DNA from: Ridgeia piscesae
Taxonomy: Eukaryota; Annelida; Polychaeta; Sabellida; Siboglinidae
Reading direction: 5' to 3'
Length of the DNA: 64,000 nucleotides
Assembly: GCA_025642075.2 (NCBI GenBank)
Contig: JAODUO010000195.1
Location: 260,001-324,000, forward strand
A program made the position numbers and the translations under genes. The notes beneath the pieces are model-generated. The model was given only the letters and a program-made list of their open reading frames with translations. It made no database searches and was not told the origin of the DNA. Shown one piece after another: positions 1 to 50,857 of the stretch (positions within the stretch are counted from its first letter, which is position 1; every line of letters begins with the position of its first letter).

Positions 1-1823
1 TTCTTTTCCCCAAAACGCAATATATCCCGTTTAATTTCTATGCATAGGAGAGTGTTTCCAAAATGCGATAACCGATGTGTGTCTTTTTCCCAAAAAAAAC
101 GAATTTATCCAATCAGCAACCACTTGTTGTAGTGGCGAGGCCTAGTGATAGCTTGCAAGGATTACCCATCCTCAAAATGTAGTAAACATAATTCGGATGA
201 TGTGTAGAAGTAGACAAATTAACTTCTGTTGCCTTTGTGACAATAACAAGATACACCAAATCCACTGTACATACTATCAAAATGCGACTATAAATGGAAT
301 ATGCTAAGCCTAAGCTGCTATGCTTGCGACATTCCACAAAGCATTTACGTAAGCCAAACGCGAAGTCAGTAGTGTGTAACCAAACAGTTATGTTGCCTTA
401 TTTTTATTTCTTAAGTTAACAGTATTATTACTTTACAATTAATGTAGGTATGCCAGCCATGTATGTGCTTATTTAAAGAGGCATTACTACATCTATGGTC
501 TACTATATTATTAGTTATGGGATAACGCTGCTAAATGTGCTTACCAGGGATTTAGGCATTGTAATGCAGAATGGCTACATGTAGGGCTGTAGTGTGGTCA
601 GCTGCTAATGCAATGAGTTTTTAATAGTTTAGTTTGTTTAAATTATTAATTAAATGTTAAAAGACTAAATGTCTTGTTAGTTTGTTTTTTATTTGGAATT
701 CTAGTAGAAAGTCAGTTATCACTCCAATTAATGTTACTTTAAAACTTATTTATCATTTATTATATTGTTTCTTGTCAACATTAAAACGTTTCTAAATATC
801 TTGTATACAAATATTCACAACTGTAGTACCGGTAGTAGCCAGGTACTCGTTCATACAGCTGATTGAACTAGAGCAATGTAGAGTGAATAAATTTGTCCTG
901 GGTTTGACATGGTATCATAGGATTCAAACCTGGGTTCCCTTAGTCGAGAGTCCGATGGTCTACCTCGGAGCTACTGTGCTACTACATAAGTCATAATCAC
1001 CTTTATAAAGCTACAATTTTCTGCGAAGTACTTTCTGTGCCTAAGGATAACCTCCCAAAAGTGTCATGTGACACCAAACACAGATTGACAATTTGTGTGT
1101 CATAAGACAGTGTTTTCCCTGCTATATGATGAGTGGAATGGGTCATCTCACTGTTTTTCTAAGCCACCTTACTCAAACTATTCCAGAATTACCACCTCAT
1201 GGGTATTTCTTGCTGTAAACATGTTTAGGGCTGCTACATTTGCTATTTGTTTCCTTTCTGTTTCCAAGGGAATATGTTAAAACTCCCTCAGAAGGCACAC
1301 TTTTTAAGGTGGCCCCGGACTCACATAGTGCGCATCACGCTTTCGGTGCTTGTTAGCCCATCCTACAACCTGATATGGGACATTTTACAATATTGGTTTT
1401 TTTTATAGTGTGATTGATTTATATTATTAATTACTTATTAATGAGATGTTCCTAGCATGGTTAAGATAAATATCTAACATGGCTAATGTTGGTCATGAAT
1501 TATATGCACAGATTAATTACTGCAAATAAACAGGTGTACACATGGTCCCAGATAGCTTACAATTTTATTTCACGTACATGCTTGTAGTAGTAATATAAAA
1601 GTTGAAACAGCTCTGTTGTTATGACTCCTACAGTTAGCAAAGGTCACAAGGTTGAGTTATGTATTTCCAGTATGTCAGAGTCTACTTTCCTTCCATGATT
1701 TCCCCTACATGTGCTGTTTTCCAACCTTCACTTTCACGTCTGACAGCATACTGGGTACAAATATTTCTCATTGAGTTGCCTTCTTTTTGCCACATATTTA
1801 TGTAGTAAAACTGTGGTGGCCAT
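1..1823. other. Non-coding, AT-rich; no gene seen
   Basis: Only short chance reading frames are present. A tRNA-like SINE remnant is at 895-990. The stretch could be upstream intergenic DNA or a 5' intron of the AFF gene. Confidence 0.5.
895..990 (-). repeat. tRNA-derived SINE remnant
   Basis: Read on the minus strand it has a tRNA-like shape with a good B box (GGTTTGAATCC) and a degenerate A-box region (GTAGCTCCGAGGTAGACC). The body continues into 780-890. No intact tRNA fold is evident, so a decayed SINE is the better reading. Confidence 0.5.
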
Positions 1824-2105
1824 CATAGCTTTATGCAGAGATCCGTCCCCCCTTCATTTGGATGGGTAAAAACTTGTGTATAAATATGGGTGGATCGATA
1901 GCAAATGAAGGAGCCAAAAAAACATAGATATTGTCAGTTATGCCTTAGAAATTAGTGTAAATGGTGTCACGTGTGTTTGTAGTCTATTTCAGGTCATCAG
2001 ATACATATTTTAAAGTTTGTAAACTGGTTTAACAGTTAACACCCAGGTGTCCACCAAAGCATGTGTGACGTGACTGACAATAATTTGGTTCTGCGTAAAG
2101 CCCTC
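1824..2105 (-). mobile_element. hAT-like MITE, family A, copy 1 (282 bp)
   Basis: The ends are CATAGCTTTATGCAGA and, on the other strand, GAGGGCTTTACGCAGA. Flanks GTGGCCAT (1816-1823) and ATGGCCAT (2106-2113) form an 8-bp target duplication with one mismatch. The body is the reverse of the copies at 19524 and 42036 (shared ggtgtcac..tgtgtttgtagt and cc-atttggatgggta motifs). It has no coding capacity. Confidence 0.75.
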
Positions 2106-2113
2106 ATGGCCAT

Positions 2114-2823
2114 GTGAAATTATGTTTTGAATAAGTTGAATAATTATGTGGTTGTTATAATGAATAGTCACAGCTGAAATGGAAAAGATGGAGTGAGTAA
2201 TGTAACTTGTAGAGTATGTTTTACTGTCTCAGAAATGTGCTGTCTGACAAATACAGCTTCGTAGCAATTCTTTGGTTAACGAATGTTCTAGTGGCCATCG
2301 CAGCAATCTGTTACTGGGTTTGAATCTTAATGTCAGATACTCATTTCAGTGTGCATCAGTCTTTGAAAATCAATAGTATGACTTCTTGCACTGATTATTC
2401 ACAAACCTTGCTAGTATATTGTCTGGCAATGAAGTGATTTATATTGTAATACTCGTATAATTGTTGACAGTTGTGTGAAATAAAAAACAACGTAAATTAT
2501 GTATAATTTAAAACACTGCTATTGTTTTTAAAATGTATGGCACTATAAATGCCTTTCTAGTTTCATTTCAAATTTACATGGTATTGGTATACAGTATACA
2601 AACATGTTTTTTCAACAATAAATTATTTAATTAAAATTCTGCTTTACTGACTGAATTTATGTAATCCTAAAAGTTCTGTCTATGATCACTGAATTCAACT
2701 GAGATTTGTATTAGAACACTTTTACCAATTAACACAGGCAATAATGCTTGACTGATTTCTTCATTGAACTTAAGTTTTATTTACCTGAGTTATGTGACCT
2801 TTTGTGGGTGTATTTTTGTAACA
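2114..2823. other. Non-coding AT-rich gap
   Basis: I see no exon, repeat array or element boundary here. Confidence 0.5.
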
Positions 2824-2831
2824 GCCTTAAC

Positions 2832-5800
2832 TAGTGCTGGTTCGATATTCGACATATCGAAGTATCGCGGTACTTGCGAAAGTTCGATACCGATATTTAG
2901 TGGTATCGCGATACTTCGATATTTTTGGTATCGAACGCCCACTGTTTGATACTTTCGATACCTTCGATACACATCGTGTCCATTCGACGACGTCGATGCG
3001 AAGGCGCAACATCGTTATCGATGACATCATTGTTTACGGGAGCTACCACTACAGCGCTTTGCTGCTTAACTTGACTTAGACGTGGTTGTTTAAAAAAATA
3101 TAAAATCAAATGTGAATTGTTTTCTAAAACTTTATTGTATAGTTAGTCTGTATAATAACTGTTTTCTGTGCACGATCTTAGCCTATTAGCCTAGGTCATA
3201 TTTCGCTTAGCTTCGGTTATCCAAACGAAGGTTCGTGACTTTCTCGTTTGGTGGCACTACCATGCCGTCTGTCTCCCTACTTTACTTACGGTTACGTGTA
3301 CAAAAACACACATCCTAGATAGTATTTTTATAGAGTGTCTATTGCACGCACTAGTATTAATGAAACTAATTTAATAATAATATTATTAATATAAATAATT
3401 CAAGCACGATGCGCAAGCTTTGTTTATCCGGGGTACATTTGGTGGCGCTGTTTTGATGTTTGGTGGCGCCACCGTTTGCTGTATATGACTCCCTCAACCA
3501 AGACGAATGACAACAAGTCGCAACATTCATCGCTAATTTGGCAGTTTTCCAACAAAGAGTGTCTGCTATGCCAAAAGCGCTCCAAAGATTGCGGGGGAAA
3601 TACATCGAATTTGACGAAACGAGTCACTGTCCAACATTCAAGAAACTATCAAGATGTGATGATCAACTTTTAATCGAAGGACATGTCGACGTCGTCGTGG
3701 ACAACGTCGCAACGACTCGAGAACGTGTTCTATCGAAATATTCAACAATGAGCAAACAGTGGACATCTAGTTACAGTTGAAACGAACCACCATCAGTTGC
3801 TGAATCTACTATTGAGGCCACAGCGTCAAGAAGTGACATACACGATGTGACTGATTCACGATGACGATATGCTTTCTGCATCTACTGTTATTGGCACTGG
3901 CCAAATAGGTTCATCACTGGCAGAAGTAGGGGAAGAAACCGACCTGGTCTTGAAAACAGTTGCAAAATCATTAAGGGGCTTGTTGTGTGTACATGATAAA
4001 GTGGTAATTAAGTTTTTTAAGTTTTATATTCCAAAATATTGCTGTGAACTGGGAAGTACAATTTTAATTTTAATTAATATTTCTTCTATTATTAATTAGT
4101 GTTATTTTTTTGTAATCGTCTATAGTTTTGATGTTAAATCACGATTATCTTTACGATACACTTAATAAAAAAACAGTTATAACAGTGAATGTGCAACTGT
4201 GCTGGCACTATTATAAGTGATGTGTGTTTAACAATAACATATTATTTGTATGTTATGTTTCAGCTGTTCTTGTTGATGGTAACTTTAGATGACACATTGG
4301 CTTGAAATTAAGCTGCTTTATAGTGTATTTGCAAACAACTGGGATGAAGTACTGTTATTAACCCATTTTATCCTGAAGCTACTGCAGACGAGTTGCAGCC
4401 AGTTCCTGATCATTTCCTCAAACCAATCTGTCAGCATTAAAAAATGACAGGCCTTCATTTAAAATGGACATAACTTTATTATTTCTCAATCAATTTTTAA
4501 ATGTGATATACTGTTAGAAAGTTGATAAAATAAACTATACAGTCGCATCGATAAACTCATAGTTTTATCATATATATTATATGTGGCATATGGCAAAACA
4601 TGCCTAATAAATTAAAACCTATGTTGAGGTTTGTCACATTACTTTTCACCCGACATTTTCGCCATGAAGGAAGCAACATGTCAATGAGCAAGTTGAGTTT
4701 ATTTTATACATTAATCTGTGCTGAAAATAAAGGTATACAACTTGTCCACACATCTTGGATAATAATTTCATAATGTAAAAAAATTTGTAATACCCCCACA
4801 TCAGTCGACTGAATCGCCAACGTGTGGCGCCGCTAAGTGGAATTATGCAAATTTTTGAAATATTTTCTGTCAACGCTGTATAATTCTGTGGCTCATTTCT
4901 TATAACTAATAAAGAAGTACTCTAAAGTAACAACTTTGTTCAACATTTCAACATCATTTTATTTATAAAGTAGTTACCGTCGTTGGAAATATTCTTAACT
5001 TTGTTTGGCGCCAAAAATACGGCGTGGACCGAGGTGGGCGAAAATGGATGCCGTTGTCGGTTGACCCACTTCGATGGCTTCAAAGTATGTCTTCACGGAC
5101 AAATGTTGCATCAAATACCATAACCGTCCATCTTATATCGTCTATCCACTTTTCTGCCTTCTTGTCATCACCAGTATGAAGTAAATTAGCGGAGTTATCC
5201 TTCAAAATACGTTAACATTTAACGATCTTTGCGACTCGACGCCATCTTTGATTTCACTTTAGCTTGGGTGTACCCGCTTTATACTGCAAATACCCAAAGA
5301 ACGACGCTGATTGGTTGAAAAATATGAGTTTCATAGTGATCCGATATACTGACATCATTCGGTGTTAACCAGCCAATGGGATTCCAAAACGTCAGAGTGC
5401 AGGGAAGCCGTGTCAAGTGCAAACTACGACTAGAATCGTATTCCGGATAAAAAGGGTAACTACGACTAGAATCGTATTCCGGATAAAATGGGTTAATTAA
5501 AAGTAATACAGTGCAATTAATGAATGTATTTGTCACTAGGTATTTTATTGTAGTTGTCTTTATTGTTTTAATATTATATTACAATTTCCTTTTAGTTTTA
5601 CAACAGTAATCAATGATATTGAAACTGTTGTTTGTTTACTTAAATAAAATGAAAATTACATATTAATCATTGACTAAAATTATCATACATTTCCGTACAA
5701 GTGGAACATTGTGTGTACTCTAAGTGGATAGTGTGTTTCTTTGGAGATCTCTACTGTACTGAATTAGACTTACAAGGTAAATTTTGAGTATCGAATAAAA

Positions 5801-5989
5801 ATCTGGTATCAATTGATATCGAAGAATTCTGGTATCGAACCAGCACTACTTCTTTTGCATACTGTGCTTATACTGGGAACTGTGTTCTATGTGAATATTA
5901 GACATACAACGTAACTGTAAGTATCGAGTATCGAACAAAATTCAGGTATCGATCGGTATCGAACAAAACCTGGTATCGAACCAGCACTA
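2832..5989. mobile_element. hAT element (3.16 kb) with nested piggyBac-like insertion
   Basis: Perfect terminal inverted repeats TAGTGCTGGTTCGATA are flanked by an exact 8-bp duplication GCCTTAAC (2824-2831 and 5990-5997), the hAT signature. Both ends are rich in subterminal TATCGA/TCGATA motifs. Without the nested element it is about 2.0 kb. No intact transposase is present; a reading frame at 3538-3780 may be a remnant but matches no family I recognise. The right end is present twice (see 5750-5847). Confidence 0.85.
4362..5492. mobile_element. piggyBac-like non-autonomous element nested in the hAT
   Basis: The flanks are TTAA on both sides (4358-4361 and 5493-5496). The inverted ends begin CCCATTTTATCC, fitting the piggyBac rule of TTAA target and CCC start. 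1,131 bp, no transposase. The right end carries a 35-bp direct duplication containing CTACGACTAGAATCGTATTC (5424-5458 and 5459-5492). Confidence 0.8.
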
Positions 5990-5997
5990 GCCTTAAC

Positions 5998-8061
5998 TAT
6001 GTTCAAGCCATCAAGATATAAATACTTGTGTTTAATAAACTCATGTCAGCTGAGCACAAGATTGTTTTGCTTACTACCAGTTGTCCAGTTCACAAAATGG
6101 CAGATAGGCGAGAACACAACTATATGTTAATTGTTATTGTATCATCTAACAAGAAATCTGTGTTGCTTTCTCTTCATTGCATCAGCCATTACTGTGTTTT
6201 GTGTATTTTTGTTACAGTCACAACATTGTTAGTCATATGTGATGACAACAACTGTACTAACAGAGCAACTGATCAATCTAAAACATTGCTCTAGGACAGT
6301 TTGAAACAGAGTAGAATCTCAAAGGTGTACTTAATGAAGTGTTATGGCTAAACAGTTGCACAGGTAATGAAATGTCTGTGTCAAGATGTGTTTCATGTAA
6401 AGGGCACATGTTCAGTCATGCGTGTCAAGTGAAGACACAACAGTGTTTGCTTGGTGTTACTACTGGCAAGTGGGTCACACCAGGGGGCACAGTTATGGCC
6501 TCTGGCTTGATCAAGATTTCAGATATCAAGACAAGTGCATCACCTAGTATTAGCACATTACTCTGTTGGGGAAAGAGATCACTTCATTGAGGTAGGAAGT
6601 GCCTGTGAACTGTGGAAGCAAGTTGTCCAAAAATAAACTGCTGTGAAATAGGTGGAGTAACTGTTGTGCTGCTAGGGGCAATGCTACACTTGGCCTTGTA
6701 AGTAGGCCAGCTCCTGTGGTTGCAGCTGTCTGCAGCTTAGCCAATAAACAGTGCTCATTGTGCTCAGCAGAAGCCAGTTGATTGTGTATTAGCTGCTCTG
6801 GTCACCCCCTCAGTACACTGCCAGGTGTATTCTGATTGTGTACTGGCAACCACTTGCCAAGTGTTGATTCTCACAGCACTGTCTGAGCTGTGCACAGGAA
6901 GTTTTAGTTTAGTAAGTGTGATCAGTCCTGAATCAGTGAGTGTCCTAGTAACTGTTGGATGGGTTTGTGATGTAAACCAGACAAGATATATCTGTCACAT
7001 ACGTGATATGGCGATGGTGATTGATGTGGAGTAGTGACATGTAATTTAAACTAGAAACCTTGTGGTTGGAATGGAAGGGTGATAGTTTTTATAAACTGAT
7101 CAGCGGCATTGCTATAACATCACTGTACTAAGATCTACGTGTAATTGCAAGACTTGAGTGTATAAAGTACTAGCACTGACACCTGAATGTGATTGCAGAA
7201 CCAGTTTAATTGTATCTGTAAATTACAGAAACTTGAATTACAATTTGACATCCATGATCTTTTTTATATAACTTATAAGAAACACTAAAATCAGTATGTT
7301 TAATATTATTCTAGGTTATAAAAACAACGATCAATTCTAGGATTTTTGTAATGATTCTAATGGTTATCATGGATTTCTTCAATATCCAAGGACTTCAGTT
7401 CCAATTAAAAATCCATAGAAAGTTACCTCTATATATGGCATCATTGGAAGGTATTGTTTAATTATTTTATTTAGCTGTGAGTGCTGCACATTTTAGCAGT
7501 TTGATCCAAGTATCTATTTGAGAAGAATGATGTGTAATGTCAGAGAACATTGTGTGGAATGTGCCTACTACTGGCACTGGCAAGTACTCTCAATTCTGAT
7601 ACAGACATTCCTGCACAGTTCTGTGAATGTGTGGAATGCTTCTATTGAATCTGGCAGCATTTTTTGTTCACTTTTTATCCTCTGGAGTATTATTAGTGAC
7701 AAAGCTACCGATGATGTGCATACTGCCATTAGTTGGAACCAGCGCTGCATTGTTGATTAGATACGCTCACACAGCTTGGCTCATCCACAACAATGACAGC
7801 AGAAAGCTAACCAGCCCATGGTGATAACTTTTAGTCCAAGTGTAGGCAAGTAAATCTTAGTTTTTGCTGTTCAATGTTGGTAGCAGTAAAACCACTTTGT
7901 ATTGAATGTAGAGGTTGCCCCAGGCTGTTAAATGTGGTATGAGTGAGAGATTAGAAAGAAACTTGTCTATGTTGTGCAACAAAAACCTCAGAAAACATGA
8001 AAGTACAAACAATGCACCCTGTTGACCTAATGTCAGTCAACTTGAAGGAGAGAAGGGAGAT
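5998..8061. other. Non-coding gap
   Basis: Several open frames of 60-90 codons occur (for example 6028-6294 and 6339-6590), but none has a recognisable domain or convincing splice-site context. Confidence 0.45.
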
Positions 8062-8069
8062 TGGTGTAC

Positions 8070-8319
8070 CAGGGGTAGAAATAGTAGTAGTCCGATAGTC
8101 CGAGGACTACCAGAAACTTGGTCGGACTACCAAAGATGATGACAACAGTAGTCCGATGGACTACCACAAAATTTGGGAATATTTGTCTATGTTGTGTTTG
8201 TCGTGTTATTTTGCTTAAATCTGGGTCATATGACTACCAGATATATCTGAGGACTACCAGATTTCCCCACTAAGTAGCCCTGCTGACTACCAGAAATTTT
8301 GGAGTTATTTTTACCCATG
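8070..8319. mobile_element. Degenerate hAT-like MITE
   Basis: It starts CAGGGGTAGAAATAG and ends ATTTTTACCCATG, approximate inverted repeats of the same CAGGGGT type as the element at 26512. Internal AGTCCGA/GGACTACCAG motifs recur. The flanks share only GTGTAC, so the target duplication is not clean. Confidence 0.5.
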
Positions 8320-11227
8320 TGTACATGCCAACAAGCAAATTTGGTTACATGTTATGTAATTTGAAATTGTAATGTTTTTGTACTTTCACATGGTGGTGTT
8401 TTACTGTCAGTAAACTTCTCCGTTATCCATAGATTCCATATTATTAACGACAGATTGTGATGGCGTATTGAGTTAGCGGCATGTAGCATTTGCTGTTACA
8501 ACTATAACTAGAATGGCTTCTAGATACACAAAGATAAGTATAAAACAAGCAGATTATAAGAGACCGAAACATTATTTGTTGTTTGGCAAATACGATCGCA
8601 GTGTTGTGTTCTCGCGAGTGGTCAGACTTTGGACCCTTCTTGTTGCCTGTCCTCAGTCCTGTACCCTACTTGATGTGGTCACAAGTCGGCAGATAAGTTT
8701 CTTTATGCTGCTGTGGATGTAATCAGATGCATCTGACTTCCTGCCAGGGTTTCTACTCAGCAATAGCTCTATTATAAGTACTAGTGCTCAGTCAAAGTAC
8801 TCCACTCAGACAGCTGCATAAATTATGGCCTTGACTCGCCTGTAAACAGTATTTTATATCAGTGTTCTTTTGTGCTTGTCCTGTGTCTAGACTATAGAAC
8901 ATGTTTCGGAATCTTTGAGCCTCTTGCAGCGTAACCAAGTATTAGCCATAGCCTGAGGGAGGCCTTTTACCCTCAGGCTGACAGGAACCAAGAATAGCTG
9001 TCAAGTTGTTGTAATCTTGGCACAGGTGCCTACTTGTTATTTAAACTTCCAGTGTGTTGTTTTGTGTCTACAAAACTGATAAAACGTGCATTTTCCAACC
9101 CAAGGTTTGAGTCAAAATTGTCTTGTTTTTAAAAATGTTGCATTTTACACATACATTTTATTTTTTATAAATAATAAAAAATACTAGTCATTTCGCCTTC
9201 TATATCCTTCCTATTTGGACAGGAAACTTGTTTATGTTCATTTAAATTTCCCTGCCATGCCTACTGGTGGAAGGTGCTTTTTATATGCCTAGAATCAATT
9301 AAAAGTAGGTCAGTGAAGAACAACTCCTTTCCTAACTGATTTGTAATTATGTTATTGTTATTTATTTTAACGCTGAACCGACACACATCTCTGGGAAATT
9401 ATTCTTTTCTCGTGAATATCATGTCAGATGGTAACCCTTTTCATTTACCCAGTAGTCGTAATGATGGGAAACAATTTGATGCAAAGGTAGTTCAAAGCAT
9501 ATTTTCATTTATAAGTACGTAAAAGCTTTATTTCATGATGGTAACCAATTAACCATGTCATGTGGACGTGATATATCGTGATTTCCAATAGGCCATCATC
9601 ACAAAACACACTCTTACAGTGTGTTCTGCCTAATATTAGAATAATGCTACTCAGACAAAAATAACCAGGAATAATGCTGAGCATACAAAAACATATTTGT
9701 TTTCTGAAATCCATCCAGTGCAATAATACAATGATTGGTGATTTTCTTGGCCCGCATGCTAAAGACATATTTTTTGTACTTGGATTTGGCAAGTATTATG
9801 ATTGTGCTTTCCGACATGGATCTATTACATCAATTCACAAGTCCTTCACTTCAACTTTAGGTTTGTTTCTCTTCATTATGTGTCATTCGTTTGTGATGAA
9901 ATGTCATCCTGTTTTCATTTGCAGTATTTCCGTGGTTAAATTAACTTTCGTTCAGCTTCAATTGGTTTAATTTGGTGACTGCCATCAGTCACTGTAACTG
10001 GAAAAAACTTCTGAACAGATTATGTCAGTGTTGACATTTAACATGGTGGCGAATCATGGGAGTATTTTTAGACGCGGTCGAGCAAGACTTAATATGACAC
10101 TGTTCAGCACCTTATGCAGCATAGAAGGTTGACGTAATCAGTTATCATTTGCATCCATCCATTGACGACTCACGCATTGTTTTTTTACGATTATGAGTTT
10201 GTTTAATCCCTTGATTTTTGTCGCGCCACTGAGCTTGATCTTCGAGGATATTGGTGCAAAAGAAGTCATCATCATTATTATTATTATTATTATAATGAGT
10301 TACTGTGGATGATATTGCAACTATATGTAAAGCTCATATTTCCAGTCAGATGTACATAGGTCACCTAGGCAGAATCGTAAGAAAGACAATTTATGAGAGA
10401 GAATGGATGCATTTACACAACAGCTCAGAACAAAGCTGGCATTTGTCCAAAGGTACTTGTAAATATATTGTGATAAGTAGAGTATAATAGTATGTCTTGC
10501 TCATTGGAGCAAATGATTCATCCAGTGCGTCGCAGTCTGCATACATAAGAACCAGACTTTTGCTCATAACCTAAGTGAAGCATTATAATGGTCTAGATAA
10601 CAGTCATCCCAGTCTGTTACATTATTATTACTGCTGCTTACAGTTGTCACTTTCTAAACTGCCTGATATCACTGTCATAAAGAAACACTATATGGGCAGA
10701 AATTTAACAGAATAATTATGACGGAATGCGTAGACTAAATTATTTGTTCCGCGTCCATCTCTGATGGCTTGATGGAGCTTTTACTGCGCAACAAGTCATG
10801 ATGGATAATTTTAGATGTACATACAACAGTAACATCAGTTGAGACAGCTGCTACAACACTTGAAGGAACCTTACATAATGCACTGAATGTAAGTTGTGAT
10901 AAAATGGTCATAACAGTGGTGTTTCTTTCAGCTGTATTGCAATGTGCAAATTCTGCTTCATCCTTATAATAGTAATAATAAAAATATAACTCGTGTTGTG
11001 CCTAAATCCTCGGAAACTAAACTGAGAGATGTATCAAGACAAAGGGGTGGCTAAATCTATAAAATAATACATTAGTAATTATTATCAGTAAAGAGGTAAT
11101 TTTATAAAATTATTTGTTATTTAATTATGTATTACTTTTAATTATGCATATGATATTTATTTATTGGTATTATTTTGCATAATTATTTGCCAGATAGATT
11201 ACTATGATGTAATTTTATGAATAAGTA

Positions 11228-11258
<31 letters not shown>

Positions 11259-12435
11259 ATATATAATATATATATATATATATATTTATATTAATTCATT
11301 CTTATATCTAATGATGTATTTTACTTTTAATATGTTGTGAAGTTCCACAAACAGTTGTTGATGTGGCACGATATTAAATAAAATATTACAATACCTACAC
11401 TGTCTAAATTACTAATTTATTTATAGATGTTTATCAAATTAATTAACATTACACAAGTACTAGTGCAGTGTGTAATTTGAGGTTTCCGCTTGATGTTCAC
11501 CTTAGGTGCACTGCCGGAGAGTAGCTGGAGTGAGTACTACTGGTCGTCTCTTGTTATCATGTGACCTGGAATGTAGCAGTTACATTGTTTTGTATTGGTT
11601 CAATATGCACAGTGTGTAAATGTCAATGTACACCAGGTGCATGTGCCTGAGATCAACCTGCCAATTGTTTTCTCGAGGTTGCCAAGTGCACTGTTTGTTT
11701 CCTCCCTGTCTAGCAAAGTCTAATACTGCACCTAGAATTATATTATGCTAGTATAACGTTGTGCAAAGTGTTAGAGTAATATAGTTGTAAGTTACAAAAT
11801 GGAAATTATGTCAATGTAGGTTCAGTTTGACACAATTAGTTGGGCCAGTTTAAATTCAGCATGACCAGCTTAAAGCGCACCTGTACCATTTCAGAACAAA
11901 CTTGTCCAGTTAATTGTTTAGCAAACTTCAGAGAATGTCTAGATAATCTAGAACATGTCGCTGTTTTTTTGCCATCATGAACATGTCTTGATGGTTTTCC
12001 ATAATTTTACTGGAGACATTCTATATTACTATTCTATCTAGAGCAGACACTTGACCGTGAGTTGAAACTTGTCTTCACCGTTGTTCCATTGTGAGGCACT
12101 ATTGTGTACTTGGCATCGAGCTGTACATGGCTGCTGGTGACATCTATGTGCCACCTGGTTGGACTAGAAACCAGATGTAGCAGCAGCCACTGTGTGATTT
12201 ATGTGCCCATTAATACACATTTCCATTTGAGGTATCATCACTCATCCCACATAGCTTATCCCACTGGCAGTGGCAGTGGGCACTGATGCCCCTCCCACAC
12301 CCTGGTCCCCTGCCCTTACAAAGATGAAGTGGGTTGTTACATAGGACTCCAGTTTAGAAGGAAGTACAAAGTTATTTGATGAAACATATTTAAACTAGTA
12401 TCTGTGGTAGGTGCATAATTTATTTCTCAAGTCAC
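8320..12435. other. Non-coding gap with small AT microsatellites
   Basis: Holds (ATT)n at about 10273-10297 and (TA)n at about 11227-11288. A 69-codon frame at 8513-8722 has no recognisable similarity. No gene is supported. Confidence 0.45.
11227..11288. repeat. (TA)n microsatellite
   Basis: Two TA runs separated by a short T-rich interruption. Confidence 0.9.
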
Positions 12436-12791
12436 GCCATGTTCATGTATGCCCAGGTAGATTGGAACCAAATTACGATGCGGATCAACTAAGTCAGTTC
12501 TGTTCACATACACACAGTTAATCCACATTATCATGCCATCCGAATTAGTGCACCAGGGGGCGTGGTATGTCGGTCATTTGCACTCATACATTTGTCTCGC
12601 GAGAGATGCTGCCATCGCCAAATCAGGGCAAACGGAGCTTTCATATGAGCTTTCATATTGCTTAACACACTTTTCACATGTTTTCCATATTAGCATTCGG
12701 GTAGCTTAATGCAGATTATTAGTGTTCACATTGCACTGCCCAAATTGGTATCCCCCTCCTAATGCGGATTAAAATGAGATGTAAACATGGC
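12436..12791. mobile_element. Candidate MITE with GCCATGTT ends (356 bp)
   Basis: The left end is GCCATGTTCATGTATGCCC. The right end, reversed, is GCCATGTTTACATCTCATT. Flanks AAGTCAC and AAGTGAC resemble a degraded target duplication. A (G)ATGCGGATnAA-type motif occurs near both ends. There is no coding sequence. Confidence 0.5.
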
Positions 12792-13141
12792 TTAAGTGAC
12801 ATCACAAAAGGCCGGAATCTTGGTAACATTTTCACTGTTGCTATTGAAATTATAATGGTTAAACAATGTTATTGGGATGCCACATGTTATAATTAACCTT
12901 GTTGATCCAGACTTCAGAAATGGAGAAACCACAGCACCTCGACTTATGTTACAAGAACAGAATTTCAAAACATTTACCAACCACATTAAATGTGTATCAT
13001 TTGATTGCCCACATAATGTGTCAGTCTGCTGCTGCGCAAGGTATTTATGTTGATGAGGTTTCACCATATGAAAAATGAATGTATTTACATTGTTATTCCC
13101 CGGATGGTTTTACCTGAGCATTGTGGTTTTACCTGTTGCAG

Positions 13142-50857
<37,716 letters not shown>

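Noticed and set aside
6339..6590. 83-codon Cys-containing frame
   Set aside because: The spacing of Cys/His fits no zinc-binding family I know, and there is no support around it.
8513..8722. 69-codon frame starting MASRYTKISIKQADYKRP
   Set aside because: Good-looking start, but no recognisable similarity, no splice partner and no codon-level signal I could judge by eye.
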